Source: Paracoccaceae bacterium (GTDB lineage Bacteria > Pseudomonadota > Alphaproteobacteria > Rhodobacterales > Rhodobacteraceae). Taken from it: 64,000 bases of DNA. This document shows, piece by piece, positions 9,006 to 18,272 of the stretch. The translations under genes and the position numbers were made by a program. The notes under the pieces were generated by a model. The model was not told the origin of the DNA. It worked only from the letters and a program-made list of their open reading frames with translations, and ran no database searches. How positions within the stretch are numbered: position 1 is the first letter of the stretch; the number at the start of each line of letters is the position of its first letter. The DNA lies in contig JADGFD010000007.1 of the NCBI GenBank assembly GCA_016744015.1, forward strand, positions 62,001-126,000. Reading direction: 5' to 3'.

Positions 9006-9044
9006 GCAAAGTATTTACTTGTGAAGACATTTTATGAGAGCGCC

Positions 9045-9734
9045 ATGAGCAAGCACCTTAGCAGCGTTGATAAAGCCTATGCCCGCTTGCGTGAAATGGC
9101 GGTGGCGTTTGAGTTTAAACCCGAAGAGCGCCTAAACGAAAGTGTGCTTTCGGTGCAACTCGGGGCCAGCCGCACGCCTTTGCGTGAGGCGCTAAACCGG
9201 CTGGTGGCCGAAGGGTTTTTGACCTTCAAAACCGGCCGTGGTTTTTTTTGCCGCGCCCTTAGCCCCACGCGCATTAGCGAGCTTTATGAAGCCCGCCAAG
9301 CGATTGAAACAGAAGCCGTGCGCCGCGCAGTGGCGCGGGCGGAAGACGCCGAGATAGCAGCACTCGGGGCCTATCTCGACAAGATCGAGCCAGATTACGA
9401 GCGTTGCGACGACCTTTCTAAGCTATTGAAAATGGACGAAGAATTTCACCACAGGCTGGCCAAACTTGCGGGCAATGCCGAGCTGATAAGCATGCTTGAT
9501 AATATCACTGGCCGCATTCGATACGTGCGCCTGATTAACCTCGAAATTTTGCGTAGCGCCCCCAAAAGCAAAGCAGGGCAACTGAGCGCGCATCGCCGGA
9601 TTATTGAGGCCGTGGCTTCGCGGGATGAGGGTGCCGCTATCAAGGCGATCCGAAGCCATATCGAGCGGCGACGCGAGGAAACCGCCGAAGCCGTGCGGAT
9701 CGCATTTTCAAAACTATACGTGCCGGAGAGCTAA
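9045..9734 (+). CDS. GntR family transcriptional regulator, FCD subfamily
   Basis: A 229-residue regulator. Winged helix at residues 10-75 with SVLSVQLGASRTPLREALNRLVAEGFL, the GntR recognition helix signature. The C-terminal all-helical FCD effector domain has the metal-binding layout: D near MDEEFHHRLAKLAGN (D..H), then SAHRRIIEAVASRD and IRSHIERRREE with the other histidines. FCD regulators usually bind a metal-chelated carboxylate made in the pathway they control. The start at 9045 is preceded by GAGAG; an upstream in-frame ATG at 8997 would overlap the operator and is disfavoured. The racemase gene follows one base after its stop, so the two are an operon. Confidence 0.9.
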   Translation: MSKHLSSVDKAYARLREMAVAFEFKPEERLNESVLSVQLGASRTPLREALNRLVAEGFLTFKTGRGFFCRALSPTRISELYEARQAIETEAVRRAVARAEDAEIAALGAYLDKIEPDYERCDDLSKLLKMDEEFHHRLAKLAGNAELISMLDNITGRIRYVRLINLEILRSAPKSKAGQLSAHRRIIEAVASRDEGAAIKAIRSHIERRREETAEAVRIAFSKLYVPES

Positions 9735-9735
9735 G

Positions 9736-10491
9736 ATGAGCGTAGAATATGGCGGGAAAACCGTTTTTGGGGCTAACATAGGCATTATGATGCTGGAAAC
9801 CCAGTTTCCGCGTATTTACGGCGATATTGCCAATGCCAATACCTGGGGCTTTCCGGTGCAATACCGGATCGTGCGCGGGGCCACGCCTGATAAGGTCGTG
9901 CGTGGCAACCCGCTGGAATTGGTCGATGGTTTTATTGCCGCCGCGCAAGACCTCGTGGCGCATGGCTGCGACGGGCTAACCACAAATTGTGGGTTTCTAG
10001 CGCTCATTCAGGACAAAATTTCGGAGGCCGTACCAGTCCCCGTCGCCACCTCCAGCCTTATGCAAATTCCGATGGTGCAAGCCATGCTGCCGCCGGGAAA
10101 ACGCGTGGGCGTTATCACCATCTCCTTCGCCAGCCTGACAGAGGCTCACCTGAAAGCCGCGGGCGCGCCGCTGGATACCCCCATCGTTGGCACCGACCAA
10201 GGCCGCGCCTTTACCCATGGCATTTTAGATGACCAGCCCAGCATGGATTTTGCCGATTGCCGGCTGGACCTGCTCGACGCCGCGCGCAACCTGCTTGAGT
10301 CCCATGATGATATCGGCGCGATTGTGCTTGAATGCACAAATATGACGCCTTACGCCGCCGATATCCGCAAGCTCACCGGCCTGCCGGTCTATTCAATATT
10401 CACGCTTGTAAACTGGTTCCATGCGGGGCTTATTCCGCAGCGCTTCCCGCTTGAGCTGAATGACCCGAAAGGCATGCCATCACGCCCGTGA
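9736..10491 (+). CDS. Aspartate/glutamate/hydantoin racemase family protein
   Basis: A 251-residue cofactor-independent racemase or isomerase. It has the two catalytic cysteines of this superfamily, C85 in DGLTTNCGFLAL and C200 in AIVLECTNMTPYA, which abstract and return the alpha proton from opposite faces. The family includes aspartate, glutamate and hydantoin racemases and maleate isomerase. The start at 9736 follows the GntR stop by one base. Together with the divergent D-amino-acid dehydrogenase it suggests a route in which an L-substrate is racemised, then the D-form is oxidised. The gene's 3' end overlaps the convergent glycosyltransferase by 12 bases. Confidence 0.82.
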   Translation: MSVEYGGKTVFGANIGIMMLETQFPRIYGDIANANTWGFPVQYRIVRGATPDKVVRGNPLELVDGFIAAAQDLVAHGCDGLTTNCGFLALIQDKISEAVPVPVATSSLMQIPMVQAMLPPGKRVGVITISFASLTEAHLKAAGAPLDTPIVGTDQGRAFTHGILDDQPSMDFADCRLDLLDAARNLLESHDDIGAIVLECTNMTPYAADIRKLTGLPVYSIFTLVNWFHAGLIPQRFPLELNDPKGMPSRP

Positions 10492-12714
10492 AAACAAGAT
10501 AAATCGCTCGATCTCCAGCACGCTATCAGCACTTGACGAGGCCACGAGCACGCGTTTTCCGCCCCCCCAGTTGGTGCCCCAGCGCGCGATATACCCCTGC
10601 TTGCCAGCAAATTTCCGCTGCTGCTTGCCGTTTTCATGTGCGGTGATCGCAGCCGTAGCACTGCCGCGATGCAACGAAACATTTACCGGGGTATCTGTGG
10701 AATTTACAATTTTCATCCCGATAATCTCGCCGTAAAAATGCCGCTCAAAATCCAGTTCAATCACCGTTGGCGCATCCGCAGAAATACGCAGGGAAGAAAC
10801 CTCGCCCCCCGTAGCCACATTAACAATTTCTTCACGCAACAGCGGCGTGTGCCGCGCTGATTTCACATCTACCGCTATTTTGCGAATGCCGTTCAACCAG
10901 CGCCCTACCCGCTCATAACCCAGCAACCTGCGGTCCGGCTTCTCTGCGGCCAAGGGTGCTGGCTCGACCACCAAAGGCAAGGGCGAAAATACTAGCTCAA
11001 CGGAGGAATCTGCCAAGCGTGCCAGCAATCGCAGGCCAATATCTTGGTCGTCAGTCGGAGCGATCAAGCTCAAATCATCTGGGTGTAGCATGATACATGG
11101 TGGACAAGGGCGATGATCTGATGCCAGCAGGCTCCGCATTTTGCCGCTATAAATATTAAGCTGAGATGGTGTTTTTGAGTTGGCCGAAAAGGCCCGCCCC
11201 GGGCGGGTGCAGCTTGCCCCCATCGCGATAAATCCGGCTGTGGGCAGCGCCATGGGGCTGGCGATCACTACTAGCTTATGGGGTTTTGCCATGGCCCGCA
11301 GTTGTGCGCCTTGGTAATCCCCTTCAGAAAACCACGTCACACCATCCACGCCATCGCGCCGATACTGCGCCGCTGCAAAACCAAGTGCTACAACGCCGGT
11401 TTGCGCGGCAAAGGCTTTGAATGCTTCAAAGTCGTCATCTGTGCGAAGGGGGCCAATCAAAACGGTGGCGTCTGTGCGACTTTTCTGTGCCGAAGCCGCG
11501 CGGGGCGGTTTGGCAAAATAGGCAGGGTCGGGTCTAGTGTTAACCCGCTGGCTAGGCCGCCAACCTATGGCTCTACGCATGGTTTGAGCGAGCGCCGCAG
11601 GGGTGGGCGCAAACATCAGGCAGTTTTTCTGGTCCTCCCAGCGATCAAACCCGCCAAAGGCCGCACAGTCTATGGCCAAAAGAATGGGGTTTTGGTTGGC
11701 AGAAACCTCATAAGCCAGCGCGCAAAGGCTTTCAAAATTTGAGGGCTGCACAATAATTGCGCCAGCCATGACCGCCGCGCGATCTTCACTCGGGATATTC
11801 ACCTCAATTGTGATTTTTTCGAGAAATCGTTCGGGCACCATAAGCCGCAAACCATCAATATATTCAGCATTATAGCCATAAGAGACCAGCCGAAATCGGC
11901 CGCCATAGTCGGGGGTGTGGTCCAGAAAAACACAGGCCGCTTTGATAAAAAGATCAGGGCGTTTAAAGGGTTGAAAGCGTGAGGTAAACACAAAATCAGG
12001 CGCTTCGGGCAAAGGGTTTGGCGCCTCCGTTTTTTCGGGCCAGATAGCTGGCGGAAAGGCCGTTTCCACCTTATCGAGCCACGCCGGCGCAAAGCCAAAA
12101 TGCGCTTGGGTAAACGTGCCAATCGCAGGGATGTGGGCCACCACCCTATCGGCATGCTGCAAGCTATAGCGCTCAAATTCAATCCGCGGGGTTATCCAGT
12201 CATTCCGCGCGTGGTAAAACGGCTCAAACGCAATTATAGCGGAAAGGCTGGAGTGCAGACGGCAAGTGATTTCGGCGCTTTGAAAAGCTATCCCCGCCTC
12301 CCGCGCCATCAGCAGCACAGCCCCAATGCCCATATGATCCGGAATCTCGATATGATCAAACCTGCCAACATCCGCCTGCACCTTCAGGGCGCTGCTCAGC
12401 ACCCGCAGTCCGTTTTGAAACGGCTGGTTCAGGCTTGGGTTTGTGGCAATAGAGCTGGTAATATCGTCAACGCCGAGCCACTTGGAGCTGCTGGCGGGGG
12501 GTTCCAGATAATGCACCTGCGCGGCACCTTTCAGGGCGTTTACAAGCTCCGCATCGTCCGCGGTTTTTTCGCGGCCCAGCAAAATGTGCAAATCAAGCGC
12601 GGGGTTTTCCTGCTTGGCGTGCTGCACGATGTTAAACATCAGCCGGCCAATGCCACCACGATCAACGGGGTAAAGCTCATCTAGGATAAAAAGAGTGCGG
12701 GTCACGGGGGCCAC
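10480..12714 (-). CDS. Large GT-B glycosyltransferase (GT4-like) with C-terminal extension
   Basis: A 744-residue protein. The N-terminal half is a GT-B glycosyltransferase: ILDELYPVDRGGIGRLMFNI at residues 10-29 is the glycine-rich acceptor loop, VFTSRFQPFKRPDLFIKAA at 242-260 is the donor-domain strand of the GT4 clan, and E328-x7-E336 in NFESLCALAYE is the EX7E motif that binds the sugar nucleotide. Residues from about 400 to 744 are an extension that I do not recognise; its last 120 residues look beta-rich. No polysaccharide or capsule genes lie nearby and it is a single-gene unit between the racemase and thiQ. Sugar and acceptor are unknown; cytoplasmic or membrane-peripheral. Confidence 0.8.
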   Translation of the reverse strand: MAPVTRTLFILDELYPVDRGGIGRLMFNIVQHAKQENPALDLHILLGREKTADDAELVNALKGAAQVHYLEPPASSSKWLGVDDITSSIATNPSLNQPFQNGLRVLSSALKVQADVGRFDHIEIPDHMGIGAVLLMAREAGIAFQSAEITCRLHSSLSAIIAFEPFYHARNDWITPRIEFERYSLQHADRVVAHIPAIGTFTQAHFGFAPAWLDKVETAFPPAIWPEKTEAPNPLPEAPDFVFTSRFQPFKRPDLFIKAACVFLDHTPDYGGRFRLVSYGYNAEYIDGLRLMVPERFLEKITIEVNIPSEDRAAVMAGAIIVQPSNFESLCALAYEVSANQNPILLAIDCAAFGGFDRWEDQKNCLMFAPTPAALAQTMRRAIGWRPSQRVNTRPDPAYFAKPPRAASAQKSRTDATVLIGPLRTDDDFEAFKAFAAQTGVVALGFAAAQYRRDGVDGVTWFSEGDYQGAQLRAMAKPHKLVVIASPMALPTAGFIAMGASCTRPGRAFSANSKTPSQLNIYSGKMRSLLASDHRPCPPCIMLHPDDLSLIAPTDDQDIGLRLLARLADSSVELVFSPLPLVVEPAPLAAEKPDRRLLGYERVGRWLNGIRKIAVDVKSARHTPLLREEIVNVATGGEVSSLRISADAPTVIELDFERHFYGEIIGMKIVNSTDTPVNVSLHRGSATAAITAHENGKQQRKFAGKQGYIARWGTNWGGGKRVLVASSSADSVLEIERFILFSRA

Positions 12715-12766
12715 TTAGTTGTTACGGTTGCAAAAGCTTAGCAGAGCAAAACGGCTTTGTAATGCG

Positions 12767-13459
12767 CTATTTCCCTAAATAGGCGCGCAAAGCTTCGGAC
12801 GGTTGGTCAAAAAATGCAGCTATTTGTTCAGGCGCATGGGCTTGCCCTGCCACCACAAAAACCACCTCAGCCGCTATCTGCTTGGCATCTTCGGGCGCAT
12901 GGGTCACCAGCAAAAGCGTAGCGGCTTGCTCGGCGCGCATGTCCTCCACCAGTTCCAGCATTTCGAGCCGCAGCCCCGGCCCGAGCGCCGCAAAGGGCTC
13001 ATCAAGCAGCCATATCGGCTTTTGCCGCAGTAAAGCCCGCGCCAAAGCCACCCGCTGGCGCTGCCCGCCCGAAAGCGCGCGGGGCATGGCCGCGCCCTTG
13101 CCTGCCAGCCCAACACGGCTGAGTGCGGCTTCAACCTTGGCTTTGTCTGCGGGTGAAAGCTTCAGATCAGCCCGCACCCCTAGGCCAACATTTTGCGAGA
13201 CGCTCAGATGCGGAAACAGGTTATGCTCTTGAAAAAGCATGGAGATCGGCCGTTCCGCCGGCGCGACCCCCTTCAGGCTTTGCCCGTCCCACCGGATATC
13301 ACCGCTATGCTCGACAAACCCCGCCACTGCGGTGAGCAAGGTTGATTTCCCGCCTCCCGAAGGCCCAAGAATGGCGGTGGTTTGGTCGGGTTTGATGTGC
13401 ATATCCGCGGCCAGCCGAAAGCTGCCCTGCACCACTTCTATATTTTCAAACACCAGCAC
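12767..13459 (-). CDS. thiQ: Thiamine ABC transporter, ATP-binding protein
   Basis: A 230-residue ABC ATPase with Walker A AILGPSGGGKSTLL, signature LSGGQRQRVALARALL and Walker B IWLLDEPFAALGPGL. The short length without a C-terminal regulatory domain is typical of ThiQ. The GTG at 13459 is chosen because AAAGGAGG sits five bases upstream; a longer frame exists but starts inside thiP without a ribosome site. It overlaps the end of thiP by 14 bases. With ThiP and ThiB it imports thiamine and its phosphates; the operon is controlled by the TPP riboswitch upstream of thiB. Confidence 0.9.
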   Translation of the reverse strand: MLVFENIEVVQGSFRLAADMHIKPDQTTAILGPSGGGKSTLLTAVAGFVEHSGDIRWDGQSLKGVAPAERPISMLFQEHNLFPHLSVSQNVGLGVRADLKLSPADKAKVEAALSRVGLAGKGAAMPRALSGGQRQRVALARALLRQKPIWLLDEPFAALGPGLRLEMLELVEDMRAEQAATLLLVTHAPEDAKQIAAEVVFVVAGQAHAPEQIAAFFDQPSEALRAYLGK

Positions 13460-14984
13460 CGCGGCCTCCTTTGTCAAACAAATAAAACAGCCCAAAGCTG
13501 CTGGCCACCAGCACCAGCGCCACCCCCGCCGCCGCCTCCATTTGGTAGCTGCCCATCAGGCGATACATTAAAAGTGGCAGGGTTTCTACATCCGGCGGAG
13601 CAAACAGGGTGATGACCCCGAGGTCTCCCATGGAAAGCGCCGCCGCCAGGCCGGTGGCAAAGCCAAGCTCAGGCCGGATTTGCGGGAAGGTCAGCAGCCT
13701 AAAGCGCGCCCAGCCTGAAAGGCCGAGGCCCGCAGCCAGCCGCCCGTAGTCTTGCTGCACACGGCTCAGGGCGGGGCGAAGTATGCGTAGCATTATCGGC
13801 AGGGCAAGGGCGGCGTTAATAAGGGCGGTTATGGGAAGCGCCAATGCAAAGGGGCTGGCGAAAGGGTTGATAATAATGAACAATCCGGTGCCAATTACAA
13901 AGGGCGAGGTCGCCAGCAGCAAAAGCGCAAACAGCTCTATAGCCCCGCCGCGCTTGCTGGTTTCAATAAGCTGCGCCAAGGCCAGCGATAGGCCCAACGC
14001 CAGCAAGGTGGAGGCCATAGCCACCCCAAAGCTCACCACAAACGCGCCCCACAGCCCCGAGGGCAGCGCCGCCAACCCCACCAAGCCTTTGGCTAGAATT
14101 GCCAGCAATGGCAAGGCCACAAAAAGCGCGGCCAATACAAGAACAGCCCCGTCCAGCAGTTTTGGCCCTTTTCGCTTATCCCAGTTTTGAAACGGCGCGC
14201 CCAGCCCGCCGCCAAACTGTGCGGCTTTGCCAAAATGAAAAGCCAATGCTGCCGCCGCAAGGCCAAAAACAAGCTGCACCATCGCCAATTGCGCGGCGCT
14301 CGCGAGATCAAATTCAAAGCGTAGCGCCTGATAAATCGCCAGCTCAATTGTGCTGGCTTTTGGTCCACCACCCAGTGCCAGCACCACCGCAAAGCTCGAC
14401 ATGCACAGCATAAATATCACCAAAAGCGCCGAGGGTGCCGCGCCGCGCAAGACAGGTATATCAAAAAGCGCAAACCTTGCGCGCGGCGCTAGGTCCAGCT
14501 GGGCCGCAAGCCTAAAATGCTCGGAAGGCACCGCCTGCCAGCCCTGCAACAGCATCCGCGTCGCCAGCGGCAGGTTAAAAAACACATGCGCCAGCAACAC
14601 GCCGTTTAGCCCGTAAATATCCAGCGGCCCAAGGCCAACCAGCGCCAATATATCACTAACACCCCCGCTACGCCCCCAAATAGCAAGCAGCCCCAGCACC
14701 GCCACAATGGAGGGCAGCAAAAACGGGGCTCCCAGCAGCGAGATCATCAGCCCGCGCCCAAAAAATGCCCGCCGCGCCAGTGCTTTGGCCAGCGGCACCG
14801 CCAACGCGACGCTGATAAGCGCCGAGAGGCTGGCTTGCAGCAGGGTAAAGCGGATGGCAGGCCACACAGCGGCGCTTACGCCCCCTGCTTCGGCCCGTAA
14901 AAGCAGCGCCCCCACAGGGGCCAGCACCAGCACCGCCACAACAATAAGTGCGGCGATGCCTAAGGGTTTGGTAAGCCTGCTCAC
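13446..14984 (-). CDS. thiP: Thiamine ABC transporter permease
   Basis: A 512-residue membrane protein made of two tandem permease domains, each of about six helices. The EAA-type cytoplasmic loops are around AAQLDLAPRARFALFDIPVL in the first half and AAGLGLSGWARFRLLTFPQI in the second. ThiP is a fused dimer of this kind. The GTG at 14984 overlaps the thiB stop as GTGA and is preferred over an upstream in-frame codon inside thiB. It forms the thiamine channel with ThiQ. Confidence 0.9.
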   Translation of the reverse strand: MSRLTKPLGIAALIVVAVLVLAPVGALLLRAEAGGVSAAVWPAIRFTLLQASLSALISVALAVPLAKALARRAFFGRGLMISLLGAPFLLPSIVAVLGLLAIWGRSGGVSDILALVGLGPLDIYGLNGVLLAHVFFNLPLATRMLLQGWQAVPSEHFRLAAQLDLAPRARFALFDIPVLRGAAPSALLVIFMLCMSSFAVVLALGGGPKASTIELAIYQALRFEFDLASAAQLAMVQLVFGLAAAALAFHFGKAAQFGGGLGAPFQNWDKRKGPKLLDGAVLVLAALFVALPLLAILAKGLVGLAALPSGLWGAFVVSFGVAMASTLLALGLSLALAQLIETSKRGGAIELFALLLLATSPFVIGTGLFIIINPFASPFALALPITALINAALALPIMLRILRPALSRVQQDYGRLAAGLGLSGWARFRLLTFPQIRPELGFATGLAAALSMGDLGVITLFAPPDVETLPLLMYRLMGSYQMEAAAGVALVLVASSFGLFYLFDKGGRGAGV

Positions 14985-15955
14985 TGGCTCAACGCGTGCA
15001 CCCATTCCTCTACAGCTGCTTTGCGGTCAGCATCCGAAATGGTAAGCGCGCCACCCACAGGGGCGGGGGTTATCATACTGCCAAAGCCCTCAGGCACAGC
15101 CGCCCCTGTCGCCGGATACATCCAGTTGGTTTCAGGGATCACGTTCTGGAAAGCATCCGTGGTGATAAATGCCAAAAATCCATCTGCCAGCGCGCCGTGC
15201 TCGCTGCTCACCAGCTTGGCAGCCACTTCCACCTGCAAATAATGCCCCTCGGAAAATTGCACCGCTGATTTGCTGGCGTCGTCCTCGGCAATCAGATGGT
15301 AGGCAGGTGACGTGGTGTAGGATAGCACCATATCAGCCTCTCCCTCCAGAAACATGCCATAAGCCTCTGACCAACCCTTGGTGACGGTGACGACATTATC
15401 AGAAAGCCGCTGCCAAATGCCCGCCGCATCGTCGCCATACGCCGCCTTAACCCAGAGCGCCAAGCCCAGACCGGGGGTAGAGGAGCGCGGGTCTTGAATA
15501 ACAATACTCAGGTCTGAGGCGGCCAGCGCCTCAAAACTATCCGGCACTTCCGTCAGCCTGGTGTTGTCATATACAAAAGCCAAATAGCCCCAGTCATAAG
15601 GCACAAACGTGTCATCTTCCCACGCAACCGGCAAGGCCAGCCCCTCAGGCGTGGCGGCCAGCGGGGCAAAAATGCCAAGGTCGCGCGCTTGTTCCATCAG
15701 CGAATTATCAAGCCCCAGCACTACGTCGGCCTCGGTGCGCTCACCTTCCAGCCGAAGCCGCGCCAGCATGGCAGCGCCATCGCCCGCGCTTACAAATTCC
15801 AGGGTGCAATCACACTCGGCCTCAAAGGCGGTTTTTATCTGTGGGCCGGGGCCCCAGTCAGACACAAAGCTGTCATAGGTATAAACGGTAAGTGTTTCTG
15901 CGGCGACGCTACCAAAAGGTAAGCAAAAGGCCGCAGCGAAAAGGAAGTTTTTCAT
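14981..15955 (-). CDS. thiB: Thiamine-binding periplasmic protein
   Basis: A 324-residue periplasmic protein with signal peptide MKNFLFAAAFCLPFGSVAAE, then TLTVYTYDSFVSDWGPGPQI, which is the classic opening of mature ThiB/TbpA. Later blocks GYLAFVYDNTRL and SSTPGLGLALWVKAAYG also fit. It binds thiamine and its phosphate esters for ThiPQ. It is the first gene of thiBPQ; about 44 bases of leader separate it from the TPP riboswitch. Confidence 0.93.
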   Translation of the reverse strand: MKNFLFAAAFCLPFGSVAAETLTVYTYDSFVSDWGPGPQIKTAFEAECDCTLEFVSAGDGAAMLARLRLEGERTEADVVLGLDNSLMEQARDLGIFAPLAATPEGLALPVAWEDDTFVPYDWGYLAFVYDNTRLTEVPDSFEALAASDLSIVIQDPRSSTPGLGLALWVKAAYGDDAAGIWQRLSDNVVTVTKGWSEAYGMFLEGEADMVLSYTTSPAYHLIAEDDASKSAVQFSEGHYLQVEVAAKLVSSEHGALADGFLAFITTDAFQNVIPETNWMYPATGAAVPEGFGSMITPAPVGGALTISDADRKAAVEEWVHALSQ

Positions 15956-15998
15956 GGTTCTCTCCTAAGCTACGACGCAAGCAAAGTGTGGGAGATCC

Positions 15999-16082
15999 CA
16001 TACCTTCCCTACGCCGGCATGATCCGGTTCAGGTGCAACGGGTCCGCACTATGCGTCTCAGCCCAAAGGCCCCCCGAGGTGG
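15999..16082 (-). promoter_or_regulatory. TPP riboswitch (THI element) of thiBPQ
   Basis: On the minus strand the conserved THI elements occur in order: CTGAGA (complement of 16056-16061), then GGACCCGTTGCACCTGAACC, then GGATCATGCCGGCGTAGGGA, ending in AGGT that can close helix P1 with ACCT near 16080. These are the pyrimidine- and pyrophosphate-sensor loops of the TPP aptamer. It lies in the thiB leader, so thiamine pyrophosphate should switch off thiBPQ. The expression platform, probably occlusion of the thiB ribosome site, was not resolved. Confidence 0.95.
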
Positions 16083-16187
16083 GGCCTTGATAGGCGGGCG
16101 AACATTGAATTGCAATATGGGGATTGCACATTAGCCAACTTGTGCTAGCGTCATCCTTGGCCCCACACTAGTTGAAAGACCCTCAAG

Positions 16188-17126
16188 ATGCGACTCTCCT
16201 CGTCTATGCGCGCCTATGGCTTTTCGCTGCTCTCCTTCATGTTTTTCTCTAGCCATGATGCTATCATCAAGGCCGTTGGTGCAAATGTCTCGGTATTCCA
16301 GATTATCTTTTTCTCATCCTTGTTTGCGTTTATTCCGCTCACGGTAATGATGATGGCAGATCGGAATCTCGATAATTTTCGCCCGCGCCACCCTTGGCTC
16401 ATCGCCCTACGTTCCCTGTGTTCGCTGGTAGGTATGAGCGGGGCGTTTTATGCTTTTACAGTGCTGCCACTTTCCGAGGTTTATGCGCTTTTGTTTATCA
16501 CACCTCTCTTAATCACCGCATTTTCTGTGCCCCTATTGGGCGAAGCCGTGGGCCTGCAACGCTGGTTAGCGGTTTTGGTTGGCCTGTGTGGTGTGCTGGT
16601 GGTGCTGCGGCCGGGTGTGGAGAGGCTTGAGCTTGGGCATTTTGCGGCGCTGGCCGCCGCGCTCGCCAGCGCTTTGGCCGTAATCATCGTACGGAAAATC
16701 GGCAATGAAGAGCGCAGTGCCGTGCTGATATTGATCCCGATGATTTCCAGCATTTTGGTGATGGCGATGATAATGCCTTCGGTTTATGTGCCACTAGAAT
16801 TGCCCACCCTTGGCGCAATGGCCTTGGTAGGGTTGCTTGCCGTGGCTGCGCAGCTCTGCGTCATCGCCGCTTACCGTGTTGCGCCGTCCGTGGCATTAAT
16901 TGCACCGGTTCAATATACCCAAATCTTGTGGGCCACTTTGTTTGGTGCGTTGTTCTTTAACGAATTCCCCGATATCTGGGTCGGCGCAGGTGCGGCTATT
17001 ATTATTGGCAGTGGGCTATTTGTGGTTTGGCGGGAAAGCCGGCAGAATCTTACTGGGCCCGTGCTGAAAATTACCAATCCAAGAATGGATACCGGACCCT
17101 CACCAAAGCCAAAGGGCGTGAAATAG
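16188..17126 (+). CDS. EamA/DMT family transporter
   Basis: A 312-residue membrane protein with ten predicted helices in two repeats of five, as in drug/metabolite transporters of the EamA type. The first repeat opens with FSLLSFMFFSSHDAIIKAVG and contains FYAFTVLPLSEVYALLFITP, the usual end of helix four. The second contains RVAPSVALIAPVQYTQILWATL. Function is likely export of an amino acid or small metabolite; no substrate can be read. It is transcribed divergently from thiB and 51 bases before aroC, on the same strand. Confidence 0.87.
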   Translation: MRLSSSMRAYGFSLLSFMFFSSHDAIIKAVGANVSVFQIIFFSSLFAFIPLTVMMMADRNLDNFRPRHPWLIALRSLCSLVGMSGAFYAFTVLPLSEVYALLFITPLLITAFSVPLLGEAVGLQRWLAVLVGLCGVLVVLRPGVERLELGHFAALAAALASALAVIIVRKIGNEERSAVLILIPMISSILVMAMIMPSVYVPLELPTLGAMALVGLLAVAAQLCVIAAYRVAPSVALIAPVQYTQILWATLFGALFFNEFPDIWVGAGAAIIIGSGLFVVWRESRQNLTGPVLKITNPRMDTGPSPKPKGVK

Positions 17127-17177
17127 GGGTTTTGCCGCCCGCGGGCTTGCGCTAGAACGGGGCAAAGGGAGATTGCC

Positions 17178-18272
17178 ATGTCAATGAACAGCTTTGGCCA
17201 TTTGTTTCGGGTCACCACATGGGGCGAGAGCCACGGGCCAGCGCTGGGCGCAACCGTGGATGGCTGCCCGCCCAATGTGCCCGTTGATGCGGCCATGCTT
17301 CAGCAGTGGCTCGACAAGCGTAAACCGGGGCAAAACAAATTCACCACTCAACGGCAAGAGCCAGATGCGGTGGAGATTTTGTCAGGCGTGTTTGAGGGCA
17401 AAACCACCGGCACACCCGTGCAGCTGATGATCCGTAACACCGACCAACGCTCAAAAGATTATGGCGAAATTGCCCAAAGCTTTCGGCCCGGCCATGCGGA
17501 CTATACCTATTTTACCAAATACGGAAACCGCGATTACCGCGGCGGTGGTCGCTCTAGCGCGCGCGAAACGGCAGCACGTGTGGCAGCGGGCGGTCTGGCG
17601 CGTGCCGCTCTGGGTGACGGCATTGAGATCAAAGGCTACATGGTGCAAATGGGCGACCGCAAAATCGACCGGAGCCGCTTTGACTGGGGCGAGATTAAAC
17701 GCAACCCGTTTTGGGTGCCGGATGCGAAGGCCGCCGAAGACTGGGCGGGCTATCTGGACGGGTTGCGCAAAGATCACAACTCGGTGGGAGCCGTGATTGA
17801 GGTGGTCGCTTCGGGCGTGCCCGCAGGGCTGGGCGCGCCGGTTTATGCCAAGCTCGACACCGATATTGCCGCTGCGATGATGTCTATCAACGCCGTTAAA
17901 GCCGTGGAAATTGGCGCAGGCATGAGCGCGGCCATGTTAACGGGCGTCGAGAATGCTGACGAAATGCGGATGGGGCCTGACGGCGTGGAATTCAGCTCCA
18001 ACCATGCGGGCGGCATTTTGGGTGGCATTAGCACAGGGCAGGATATTGTCTGCCGTTTTGCGGTGAAGCCGACCAGCTCTATCCTGACACCTCGCAAGAC
18101 CGTTACCAAAGATGGCCGCGAGATAGACCTAATCACCAAGGGTCGCCACGACCCATGTGTGGGCATTCGCGCCGTGCCGGTGGGCGAGGCCATGATGGCC
18201 TGTGTAATACTTGACCACCTGCTGCTGCACCGTGGGCAAATCGGAACCAACCAAGGAAAAATTGATGTTTGA
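17178..18272 (+). CDS. aroC: Chorismate synthase
   Basis: A 364-residue enzyme with all chorismate synthase signatures: [20 protein letters not shown] at the start, [14 protein letters not shown] with [13 protein letters not shown] in the first third, and [19 protein letters not shown] at the end. It converts 5-enolpyruvylshikimate 3-phosphate to chorismate using reduced FMN, the last step of the shikimate pathway, in the cytoplasm. GGGAGATTGCC precedes the ATG. The 3' end overlaps the mscS-like start by 8 bases. Confidence 0.98.
   Translation: MSMNSFGHLFRVTTWGESHGPALGATVDGCPPNVPVDAAMLQQWLDKRKPGQNKFTTQRQEPDAVEILSGVFEGKTTGTPVQLMIRNTDQRSKDYGEIAQSFRPGHADYTYFTKYGNRDYRGGGRSSARETAARVAAGGLARAALGDGIEIKGYMVQMGDRKIDRSRFDWGEIKRNPFWVPDAKAAEDWAGYLDGLRKDHNSVGAVIEVVASGVPAGLGAPVYAKLDTDIAAAMMSINAVKAVEIGAGMSAAMLTGVENADEMRMGPDGVEFSSNHAGGILGGISTGQDIVCRFAVKPTSSILTPRKTVTKDGREIDLITKGRHDPCVGIRAVPVGEAMMACVILDHLLLHRGQIGTNQGKIDV

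Noticed and set aside
7861-9024. A 387-codon plus-strand frame opposite the TPP lyase
   Set aside because: His/Arg-rich antisense of a clear TPP enzyme with full motifs; it also crosses the GntR promoter.
8997-9044. Longer start for the GntR gene at 8997
   Set aside because: It would place the coding start within the likely operator and lacks a ribosome site; ATG at 9045 has GAGAG upstream.
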